64,000 bases of DNA from Caprella mutica (taxonomy: Eukaryota > Arthropoda > Malacostraca > Amphipoda > Caprellidae), in assembly GCA_947561585.1 (NCBI GenBank), contig CANNZV010000868.1, positions 62,001 through 126,000 on the forward strand, written 5' to 3'. The first letter of the stretch is position 1; every line of letters begins with the position of its first letter. A program made the translations under genes and the position numbers. Shown here in pieces: positions 48,195 through 59,119 of this stretch. The notes under the pieces are model-generated. The model was not told the origin of the DNA and did not search any database. It saw only the letters and a list, made by a program, of their open reading frames with translations.

Positions 48195-50047
48195 ACCTAC
48201 AGAGACACGTGATGAGTGTGGGTAACTTTAACAAACATGTACTGAGTGTGGGTAAATTTAACCAACATGTACTGAGTGTGGGTAATTTAACCAACATGTA
48301 CTGAGTGTGGGTAAATTTAACCAACATGTACTGAGTGTGGGTAAATTTAACCAACATCTACTGAGTGTGGGTAAATTTAACCAACATGTACTGAGTGTGG
48401 GTAAATTCAACCAACATGTACTGAGTGTGGGTAAATTTAACCAACATGTACTGAGTGTGGGTAATTTAACCAGCATGTACTGAGTGTGGGTAAATTTAAC
48501 CAACATGTACTGAGTGTGGGTAATTTAACCAACATGTACTGAGTGTGGGTAAATTTAACCAGCATGTACTGAGTGTGGGTAAATTTAACCAACATGTACT
48601 GAGTGTGGGTAAATTAAACCAGCATGTACTGAGTGTGGGTAAATTTAACCAACATGTACTGAGTGTGGGTAAATTCAACCAACATGTACTGAGTGTGGGT
48701 AAATTCAACCAACATGTACTGAGTGTGGGTAAATTTAACCAACATGTACTGAGTGTGGGTAATTTAACCAGCATGTACTGAGTGTGGGTAAATTTAACCA
48801 ACATGTACTGAGTGTGGGTAATTTAACCAACATGTACTGAGTGTGGGTAAATTTAACCAGCATGTACTGAGTGTGGGTAAATTTAACCAACATGTACTGA
48901 GTGTGGGTAAATTAAACCAGCATGTACTGAGTGTGGGTAAATTTAACCAACATGTACTGAGTGTGGGTAATTTAACCAGCATGTACTGAGTGTGGGTAAA
49001 TTTAACCAACATGTACTGAGTGTGGGTAAATTTAACCAACATGTACTGAGTGTGGGTAATTTAACCAGCATGTACTGAGTGTGGGTAAATTTAACCAACA
49101 TGTACTGAGTGTGGGTAAATTCAACCAACATGTACTGAGTGTGGGTAAATTTAACCAACATGTACTGAGTGTGGGTAAATTTAACCAACATGTACTGAGT
49201 GTGGGTAAATTTAACCAACATGTACTGAGTGTGGGTAAATTCAACCAACATGTACTGAGTGTGGGTAAATTTAACCAACATGTACTGAGTGTGGGTAAAT
49301 TTAACCAACATGTACTGAGTGTGGGTAAATTTAACCAACATGTACTGAGTGTGGGTAATTTAACCAACATGTACTGAGTGTGGGTAATTTAACCAACATG
49401 TACTGAGTGTGGGTAAATTTAACCAACATGTACTGAGTGTGGGTAAATTTAACCAACATGTACTGAGTGTGGGTAATTTAACCAGCATGTACTGAGTGTG
49501 GGTAAATTTAACCAACATGTACTGAGTGTGGGTAAATTCAACCAACATGTACTGAGTGTGGGTAAATTTAACCAACATGTACTGAGTGTGGGTAAATTTA
49601 ACCAACATGTACTGAGTGTGGGTAAATTTAACCAACATGTACTGAGTGTGGGTAAATTTAACCAACATGTACTGAGTGTGGGTAAATTTAACCAACATGT
49701 ACTGAGTGTGGGTAATTTAACCAACATGTACTGAGTGTGGGTAATTTAACCAACATGTACTGAGTGTGGGTAAATTTAACTAGCATGTACTGAGTGTGGG
49801 TAAATTTAACCAACATGTACTGAGTGTGGGTAAATTAACCAACATGTACTGAGTGTGGGTAATTTAACCAACATGTACTGAGTGTGGGTAAATTTAACTA
49901 GCATGTACTGAGTGTGGGTAAATTCAACCAACATGTACTGAGTGTGGGTAATTTAACCAGCATGCACTGAGTGTGGGTAAATTTAACCAACATGTACTGA
50001 GTGTGGGTAATTTAACCAGCATGCACTGAGTGTGGGTAAATTCAACC
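48195..50047. repeat. Minisatellite, 30-bp unit (29-bp variants), about 62 copies
   Basis: The unit contains ATGTACTGAGTGTGGGTAAA then tttaaccaac. A recurring one-base deletion (gtaattt) and an aacaac/agcatg variant mark longer blocks repeated at about 298 bp (48496 versus 48794) and 417 bp (48943 versus 49360), which shows higher-order duplication. All frames are array translations. Confidence 0.98.
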
Positions 50048-50255
50048 CTAGTAATCTAGCTAGCCCTCAAAACAGACGCCAGTCCTCACTGAAGCTCTTC
50101 TATAATCTTAAACAATTGATAATTCGATATGTTTTCTTCATAAAAAAATCTACATTTGATATTTACACATTCATTGGTAAACGCCAAAAAATAATTTTCC
50201 ATTTAAAAATAATTAACAAGCAAAGATAACAAACAAATATTTCTTAGGTTAAACT

Positions 50256-51335
50256 TCCTGACAATTCGCCACCTGGACAATTCGTCACCGGACAATTCGC
50301 CCCCGATTGAAAATAAAAGAGATATATTTATGATTCGTTAAAGTCCGAAAATTATTGTCCGAAAAGTATTCTCTACTTATATATGGGCTTGATTTCCAAT
50401 ATTGTGTTGTACATTTATATTTACTCACAGCCTGTTCGACTGTGAGCTATGTTGTAAAAGGACAATATCTTATCAATAAAGATATTTCAATGTTTCATAG
50501 TATTATTTTAGAGGGAGTTAATTTTTTTCCGACAAAATAGGTAGTTGGTATAATGCACTTTTAACATATAATTTATAGTTAGTTACAAATATAATTACTA
50601 TATATATGTATTTTATATTTAAGTTTTATTTTTATTAAAAAGGACACTACTATCATTCCTCTCTCCATTAAATGGTTCGATAAGTTTAATTCATCCAATA
50701 TTGTAGGCTTTCATTGATGCTTTAAATTTAAATAGAGAAGAAAATCTAACTGAGGCTAAATTTCAACAATTTTCTCGAGACGCTTAAATCCATCAAAAAA
50801 CAAAATAGAGGGATATTGATAAACATATCTTAAATGTGATCAACAAATTACGAATAAAATTATAAAATCTCTCTGTTGAAGGCTATTTCTCACAATATAA
50901 AATTTTGAAAATTCTTTAATTCTTCATATCTCAAATCTGAAATATTCTTGCTAACAGTTTGCAAATTTGTAACATGCTTTCAAAAAATGAATCCATTTTT
51001 TGTGCTACCAACGGTTTACATTGTGTTTCAGTTTAGTCTTTTATTCAGTGACTTTATACATAATTAATTGTAACATTTTATTTGGTATAGTATAGTTAAT
51101 AGTTTGTTTTGGTATAGCGTCATACATTCGCATTTGAGATATTATCTTTTTTTTATTCTAATTATTTGTTTTATGTTTGCGAGCATCACCATTGACCAGC
51201 TCAGTATAAATAATAAATATAATTTTATATTTACTTGTTCAATAAGTTATGATACTATTTTTAATTATATAACCTAAATTTTCAATCGGCGACGAATTGT
51301 TCGGGGATGAATTATCGGGCGACGAATTGTCCTAG
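50256..51335. mobile_element. Terminal-array element J
   Basis: The left end is CTGACAATTCGCCACC followed by two more GGACAATTCGYC words, then cccgattgaaaat. The right end (51280-51335) is the inverse: ttcaatcggcgacgaattgt and two more words, capped by GTCCTAGCACC (GGTGCTAGGACAATTCG when read inverted). The core of about 950 bp is AT-rich with no gene. No clear target duplication. Confidence 0.78.
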
Positions 51336-51539
51336 CACCGGGCAGGGCTTATCACTCTGTATACGGAGCTTGGCGAGGTGCGGAGTCACAAAGACTCGGT
51401 AAACCGACATAAGGGTTACAGTTAACTGATTATAGTGAGACAGTCATGAGAAGACAGCTTCCAAATCGGTTTAAAAAAATCTTTTCTTGAGGATTAAGGT
51501 CCGCCTGTGCCAGCAGTTAGGTTACTAGGGATAACCTAC

Positions 51540-51837
51540 ATGTGCTGAATGTGAGTCAATGTAACCTATATAGATGTGCTGAATGTGGTTAAATTCAGAC
51601 TAAATGTGCTGAATGTGGTTAAATTCAGACTAGATGTGCTGAATGTGGTTAAATTCAGACTAAATGTGATGAATGTGGTTAAATTCAGACTAAATGTGCT
51701 GAATGTGGTTAAATTCAGACTAAATGTGATGAATATGGTTAAATTCAGACTAAATGTGCTGAATGTGGTTAAATTCAGACTAAATGTGCTGAATGTGGTT
51801 AAATTCAGACTAAATGTGCTGAATGTGATTAACCGTT
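51540..51837. repeat. Minisatellite, 30-bp unit, about 9 copies, related to the 48195-50047 array
   Basis: The unit contains ATGTGCTGAATGTGGTTAAA then ttcagactaa. Aligned to the 30-bp unit of the larger array it matches at 22 of 30 positions, so the two arrays on either side of element J probably share an origin. The 87-residue frame is an array translation. Confidence 0.95.
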
Positions 51838-52290
51838 AATTTTCTCTTCAGTTCAACTTCCAGTGTGCCAATTAATTTGTCTAATTCTTTAATGGTTCCT
51901 TTTAATTCGCAGTTTTTCTCTCCATTTTTACGGATGAATGGAGGACAAAAGTGTGAAAATGTGGCATTTAAAAAGCGTGGCTGCGGCAGTTGTAACCAAT
52001 CGATTTACCTGAGGATTCCTACTCTAAATATCTAAATTACTGAAGCTGAACAATAATTTGGGGTGTAATTATTTGGTGGCAGAAATTAAAGAAAATAATA
52101 GTGGACATGTGGTTGAGTTTATAAATAATATTAGTATTTTTTTCTCTTTTTCCAATGTGTAACTAATCAGTTTCCCCTTCTACTCATTCATCAGCACAAA
52201 CACTTGCGCCATTAGTGATGCATCATGCGCCATCAGAAGCAAACCCTATGTTACGCATCAGACACCAAAATGCGTAATGCGTCACTTTAA
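51838..52290. other. Spacer, nothing specific
   Basis: Unique DNA. At 52200-52290 degenerate gcgtcac/gcatca words lead into the next array. Confidence 0.4.
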
Positions 52291-52294
52291 ACGA

Positions 52295-52648
52295 TCAGTA
52301 CGTCACAAGTGACAGTGTTTGCGTCACAAGTCACAGTATTTGCGTCACTAGTCACTGTCTTTACGTCACAGTCTTTGCGTCACAAGTCACAGTCTTTGCG
52401 TCACAAGTCGCAGACTTTTCGTCACAAGTCACAGTCTTTGCATCACTAGTCACAGTCTTTGCGTCAAAAGTCACAGTCTTTGCGTCACAAGTCACAGTCT
52501 TTGCATCACTAGTCACAGTTTTTGCGTCACAAGTCACAGTCTTTGCGTCACAAGTCACAGTATTTGCGTCACAAGTCACAGTTTTTGCGTCACAAGTCAC
52601 AGTCTTTGCGTCACAAGTCACAGTCTTTGCGTCACAAGTCTCAGTTGA
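52295..52648. repeat. Minisatellite, 21-bp unit, about 16 copies
   Basis: The unit contains GCGTCACAAGTCACAGTCTT. Variants are catcactag, gtcaaaag and agtattt. The minus-strand frame of 86 residues is an array translation. Confidence 0.97.
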
Positions 52649-52690
52649 CGCACTAAGTGGCTTTTTATTTGGTCGCAGTATTATGGACTT

Positions 52691-52717
52691 GGTCGCACTA
52701 AGTGGCTTAGTGCGACC
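52691..52717. repeat. Perfect 12-bp hairpin
   Basis: GGTCGCACTAAG (52691-52702), loop TGG, CTTAGTGCGACC (52706-52717). A related half copy (cgcactaagtggct) lies at 52650-52665. There is no U run after it. Function unknown. Confidence 0.85.
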
Positions 52718-53383
52718 TCATAAGTAACATTTAGAACATTTTCTGAATATCACTCAAAGCGTGACAGACAGACAGACACACAATTAAAGATAAGGAAACT
52801 ATTTGTTAGGAAAATATTAAAAATATTGACAACTTTATAGTAATATTGACAATTTTACACTTATTTTCAAAATTATTTATTATTATGACTATTATTATTT
52901 ATCAATATTGAAAAGTGTTTATTAATTATGACAATTATATACAATTATTATTACATACATATACATGTCAACTAAATAAGACTACTATAATCCGTGGATT
53001 TTTTGCTATATGCTTTTATTAGGAACACTTCATATACACGAGAGAGAATTAAATTTACAAAGTAAAAATTTCGGAGCGAGTAAAGATGACGGACCAGAGT
53101 CCGGTAACTTTACTTGGTTAAATTCTGGTCCGTTAACTTTACTGGGGTTAAATTATTAATATTTGACCAATAATTGAGAAAAGAACATAATTTTGGAATC
53201 ATAGATACCACATTAAAGGATTTAAGCAGAAGTTTTCTTTCCATTTTTCAAAATGGATCACGTTTTCTTATCAATTCTTTCAATAAATAAAATATACAAA
53301 ATTAATGTATAATCATTAATGTTATCATTTATAAAGTTGTTTATTCATAAAATACTAAAGCAACTATTTTTTAAAACTGAAAA
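52718..53383. other. Spacer, diverged outlier units of the next array
   Basis: AT-rich DNA. At 53090-53150 ggaccagagtccggtaactt and ctggtccgttaactttact resemble units of the 29-bp array that starts at 53385. Confidence 0.5.
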
Positions 53384-53384
53384 A

Positions 53385-54806
53385 TGTATTATGGTCCGTT
53401 ATCTTTACTAGCTTATTTTCTGGTCCGTTATCTTTACCAGCTTATTTTCTGGTCCGTTATCTTTACTAGCTTATTTTCTGGTCTGTTATCTTTACCAGCT
53501 TATTTTCTGGTCCGTTATCTCTACCAGCTTATTTTCTGGTCCGTTATCTTTACCAGCTTATTTTCTGGTCCGTTATCTTTACCAGCTTATTTTCTGGTCC
53601 GTTATCTTTACCAGCTTATTTTCTGGTCCGTTATCTCTACCAGCTTATTTTCTGGTCCGTTATCTTTACTAGCTTATTTTCTGGTCCGTTATCTTTACCA
53701 GCTTATTTTCTGGTCCGTTATCTCTACCAGCTTATTTTCTGGTCCGTTATCTTTACCAGCTTATTTTCTGGTCCGTTATCATTACCAGCTTATTTTCTGG
53801 TCCGTTATCTTTACCAGCTTATTTTCTGGTCCGTTATCTCTACCAGCTTATTTTCTGGTCCGTTATCTATACTAGCTTATTTTCTGGTCCGTTATCTTTA
53901 CCAGCTTATTTTCTGGTCCGTTATCTCTACCAGCTTATTTTCTGGTCCGTTATCTCTACCAGCTTATTTTCTGGTCCGTTATCTTTACCAGCTTATTTTC
54001 TGGTCCGTTATCTTTACCAGCTTATTTTCTGGTCCGTTATCTCTACCAGCTTATTTTCTGGTCCGTTATCTTTACTAGCTTATTTTCTGGTCCGTTATCT
54101 TTACCAGCTTATTTTCTGGTCCGTTATCTCTACCAGCTTATTTTCTGGTCCGTTATCTTTACTAGCTTATTTTCTGGTCCGTTATCTTTACTAGCTTATT
54201 TTCTGGTCCGCTATCTTTACCAGCTTATTTTCTGGTCCGTTATCTCTACCAGCTTACTTTCTGGTCCGTTATCTTTACTAGCTTATTTTCTGGTCCGTTA
54301 TCTTTACCAGCTTATTTTCTGGTCCGTTATCTCTACCAGCTTATTTTCTGGTGCGTTATCTTTACTAGCTTTTTTTCTGGTCCGTTATCTTTACTAGCTT
54401 ATTTTCTGGTCCGTTATCTTTACCAGCTTATTTTCTGGTCCGTTATCTCTACCAGCTTATTTTCTGGTCCGTTATCTTTACTAGCTTATTTTCTGGTCCG
54501 TTATCTTTACCAGCTTATTTTCTGGTCCGTTATCTCTACCAGCTTATTTTCTGGTCCGTTATCTTTACTAGCTTATTTTCTGGTCCGTTATCTTTACTAG
54601 CTTATTTTCTGGTCCGTTATCTTTACCAGCTTATTTTCTGGTCCGTTATCTCTACCAGCTTATTTTCTGGCCCGTTATCTCTACCAGCTTATTTTCTGGT
54701 CCGTTATCTTTATCAGCTTATTTTCTGGTCCGTTATCTTTACCAGCTTATTTTCTGGTCCGTTATCTTTACTAGCTTATTTTCTGGTCCGTTATCTTTAC
54801 TTGCTC
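53385..54806. repeat. Minisatellite, 29-bp unit, about 49 copies
   Basis: The unit contains TTATTTTCTGGTCCGTTATC then tttaccagc, with tttacc, tctacc and tttact variants arranged in recurring orders that suggest block duplication. The 163-residue frame is an array translation. Confidence 0.98.
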
Positions 54807-54815
54807 CAAAAATTC

Positions 54816-55055
54816 TAAGACTAGAACGGATACTCATGGAGCACATACCTTCGCCACAGCAACTTTTTTTCTGTTCATTTTGATCTTTTGTGACAATGAC
54901 TTTGAACCTCGACCCTATCGCTCCCAAAATCTGATCGAATGATTCCTGGATAATGAACAATAGTCCCACCAAACTTCAGACAATTTGGTTGAATACTTTT
55001 TGAGTTATGCGATAATAAATGCCGCCTATAACATCACCTTCTGCAATTTTGAAAA
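54816..55055 (+). mobile_element. Dispersed repeat family X, copy 3
   Basis: It contains gagcacatacc, ctttgaacctcgaccctatc, gattcctggataatgaacaa, tagtcccaccaaacttcaga and gttgaatactttttgagtta in the family order. The 3' hairpin has decayed (accttctgcaattttgaaaa). It directly abuts the 29-bp array. Confidence 0.7.
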
Positions 55056-55164
55056 GATAATTAGTATGAAAATTTAATTCATAAAAAGAAGTTACTTTAT
55101 GAAATGAAAATATTATATCTCTAATTAATATCTTTAATTAAATTTTACTATTCTCGAATACGAA

Positions 55165-56158
55165 AATTGTCACCACATTTCACATTAATGTTGTCATCAC
55201 ATTTCACATTAATGATGTCACCACATTTCACATTAATGTTGTCACCACATTTCACATTAATGTTGTCACCACATTTCACATTAATGTTGTCACCACATTT
55301 CACATTAATCTTGTCACCACATTTCACATTAATGTTGTCACCACATTTCACATTAATGTTGTCACCACATTTCACATTAATGTTGTCATCACATTTCACA
55401 TTAATGTTGTCATCACATTTCACATTAATGTTGTCACCACATTTCACATTAATGTTGTCACCACATTTCACATTAATGTTGTCACCACATTTCACATTAA
55501 TGTTGTCACCACATTTCACATTAATGTTGTCATCACATTTCACATTAATGTTGTCACCACATTTCACATTAATGTTGTCACCACATTTCACATTAATGTT
55601 GTCACCACATTTCACATTAATGTTGTCACCACATTTCACATTATTGTTGTCACCACATTTCACATTAATGTTGTCACCACATTTCACATTAATTTTGTCG
55701 TCACATTTCACATTAATGTTGTCACCACATTTCACATTAATGTTGTCACCACATTTCACATTAATGTTGTCACCACATTTCACATTAATGATGTCACCAC
55801 ATTTCACATTAATGTTGTCACCACATTTCACATTAATGTTGTCACCACATTTCTCATTAATGTTGTCACCACATTTCACATTAATGTTGTCACCACATTT
55901 CTCATTAATGTTGTCACCACATTTCACATTAATGTTGTCACCACATTTCACATTAATGATGTCATCACATTCCACATTAATGTTGTCATCACATTTCGCA
56001 TTAATGTTGTCACCACATTTCACATTAATGATGTCATCACATTCCACATTAATGTTGTCACCACATTTCACATTAATGTTGTCACCACATTTCACATTAA
56101 TGTTGTCATCACATTCCATATTAATGTTGTCACCACATTTCACATTAATGTTGACTCA
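55165..56158. repeat. Minisatellite, 24-bp unit, about 41 copies
   Basis: The unit contains CATTAATGTTGTCACCACAT then ttca. It is open as 331 residues on the minus strand (period N-V-K-C-G-D-N-I) and 337 residues on the plus strand. There are no indels over the array, which together with the eight-codon unit explains the open frames. Confidence 0.98.
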
Positions 56159-56790
56159 ATCACATATTAGTGAACATTAAAGTCAGTATCACAGAAATTG
56201 GCAATACTGCGTCATTATAATTGAGATCTATTCTGAAAAGATAAATAACAGTTGGTACGCCTGCTCCTCAGGCTAGGCTCGTGGATGCAAGAAAGCAGCG
56301 ATGTGTGTGGTATTGGAGTTGCTATATTGGTTTATTTCAAATCTTTTTAAAAGTGAAAAACAATACAAAATTCACCAATATTAGTATATTGCCCCATAAG
56401 TTCATTAATTTGCTACTAATTCCCAGTGAACTAATTCAAGTAAATTAATTCATTAGACTGATAAGCTATCTTTAATATCTTCTAACACGGGAGTTACATT
56501 AAAAATACCTAAGAAATGTTGCCAAAATCTAGTCAGTGCCAATACTCCACAGAGAAAAAATATACAATAATTACATAGCATCTAAAGAAAAAAGAAAAGA
56601 AAGAAAGAAAAAACAGAAGAAAGGATATACTGGCAATAGATAATTAGATGCTATATGTGCTATTTTAAAGAAAGGTATCTAGAACTGTTTCCGTTAAGGT
56701 AGATCAACTAACCAGTATCCAAGATACAGCTTTCTATGTTTTCGTGTATCCATGATAAAGGGTATCCTAGCTACCATTGACACCCAATAA
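56159..56790. other. Spacer, nothing specific
   Basis: AT-rich unique DNA with an AAAGA-rich run at 56584-56620. Confidence 0.4.
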
Positions 56791-56794
56791 CAAT

Positions 56795-57502
56795 ACCCAT
56801 GACGTCACCAGTGCCATTCTCAGACTAGTGAATAATTAGGCAACTAGTAACTGAGGTGACTGTGACTAGTTCTAGTCTCAGACTAGAGGCTAATCAGACA
56901 ACTAGTGACTGTGACGTCACTAGTGACAGTCTCAGACTAGTGGTTAATTAGTCAACTAGTGACTGAAGTGACTGTGACTAGTGCCAGTCTCAGACTAGTG
57001 GCTAATTAGACAACTAGTGACTGAGGTGACTGTGACTAGTGCCAGTCTCAGACTAGAAGCTAATTAGGAAATTAGTGACTGAGGTGACTGTGACTAGTGA
57101 CTAATTAGGCAACTAGTGACTGAGGTGACTGTGACTAGTGCCAGTCTCAGACTAGTGGCTAATTAGACATTTATTGACTGAGGTGACTGTGACTAGTGAC
57201 TAATTAAGCAACTAGTGACTGAGGTGACTGTGACTAGTGCCAGTCTCAGACTAGTGGCTAATTAGACAACTAGTGACTGAGGTGACTGTGACTAGTGACT
57301 AATTAAGCAACTAGTGACTGAGGTGACTGTAACTAGTGCCAGTCTCAGACTAGTGGCTAATTAGGCAACTAGTGACTGAGGTGACTGTGACTAGTGTCAT
57401 TCTCAGACTAGTGACTAATTAGACAACTAGTGACTGAGGTGACTGTGACTAGTGCCAGTCTCAGACTAGTGGCTAATTAGACAACTAGTGACTGAGGTGT
57501 TA
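56795..57502. repeat. Minisatellite, 58-bp unit with short variants, about 13 copies
   Basis: Full units contain GCCAGTCTCAGACTAGTGGC then taattagacaactagtgact and gaggtgactgtgacta. Shorter units lack the agtctcagactag part. The ACTAGT palindrome recurs throughout. Perfect TGACGTCA palindromes occur at 56810-56817 and 56912-56919. Confidence 0.94.
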
Positions 57503-59085
57503 ACTGTTTACTGGTTTTTCGTCTCATAAATAGTGTGTTAATCTGACTATATACTTATCAGGTGGGTTTATAGATCTAACTTTCTCCAAACTCAATGTAG
57601 AGGATGTTAATTGAATTACTCAACTATCTGCTAAATGACTCACAAATTGAAAGAAATGGACCGTAAGAAGCTAAGAAGTTTCAATTCACAGTCTCGCTGT
57701 GGCGCACTTTAGATAAAACTATAGAGAACATAAATAATGAACTGATATCGTAGAGTTATTTTTAGTTTCTATAAAATCTTTTCCGTGTTCATGGAATCCC
57801 AAAATAAGAAATTCTGAATTTCAGGAAATGTCAAATGAATTATTAACTTTCTTTTCTAGTAAAATAAATAAAATTTGAGTGAGCTATAAATATTCTGATA
57901 TTGAGCCAGAGATGATATTGTACCTACGTACCTTATAATTCTATATAATAAAGAAACTAACTAACGTATCGACTATAAAGAGCTCCTTTGGAATCTCGTC
58001 CATATTGAGGCAACAAGCTTCCTAATTTTGTGTACAAGGAGTATAATAATTTGGTGTAAATGAGTAATTTATTGTGTGCCGTAAGATCTCCTGTCTAACC
58101 TGTTTGAAGGTAAGTCGAGTAAAACCAACAGCCACGGGGAAACCGCAACAAAAAGGAGTGTGCGCCCAACTATCGCAGATCAGATCTCCGATGATCTTGG
58201 ATGCATCGCACTGAATATGGTAGAATTTAAGGAGAAAATGCAAGAGCAGAAGATGGTACAGCAAATGTTGCTAATAGAGATAGGTTACTCATTTCTTTTA
58301 ACATCTAATGTGGAACTATTTGTTCAACTGCAAAATGATGATTGATTGCACAGGAATTATGGTTTGCAAGTCGCCATTACTTGTCCACTAGTTTGCTACT
58401 TGGATCTGGAGTACAAGAAAAACAGGGGAATTTTGAGAAAAAATGTTTTGGGAAAAAGTTTTTGCAATCAAAATAAGTGATTTATAAAAGTGAAATATTA
58501 ATTTATATTCAACCATCATTTTTTTAATCACTAGTCATCAATATATTGAATATATTAACAAATTAAAAGAAGCATCCATATTAAGTTAGTTGATAAATTA
58601 ATATATATTCAACTACTCAGCCCTGACTGATCATTATTATCCAATAATGAAAAGATAGATTCTATTAAAAAAACAATGAAGCTACCTGAATTCATCGTTA
58701 AGTGTCTATTGTAAATATACATTTAATGTATAACTTGGCAGAATGAGATTATAATGAAAATGGTTGCTGATTAATGAAAATTTACTTTTTATTAATACTA
58801 ATAAATCTTCCAAAAAACGATATTTGTGTAAAATATTAAAGATAATAATAATTCGTATGAAATTCTATTCTTTCTTTCGATTTCAGATTTGAATTTGCAT
58901 TTAATATATCATACCAAGTTGACCGTTAGTATGAATACATTTTTCAAAATTTACCAAAAAAAACTATCAAATATTTTCCAACGAAATAATTTTTTAGCAA
59001 AAAAAGGCCTAAAATATTCTGTCCATTTCTCTTCTGTTTTTTGTTTACATATTTTCTCATACCGCATCCATCTACAACAACTCTG

Positions 59086-59119
<34 letters not shown>

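Noticed and set aside
55148..56180. Cysteine-rich 331-residue frame and its 337-residue antisense partner
   Set aside because: Translation of a 24-bp minisatellite, not a metallothionein- or silk-like gene on the available evidence.
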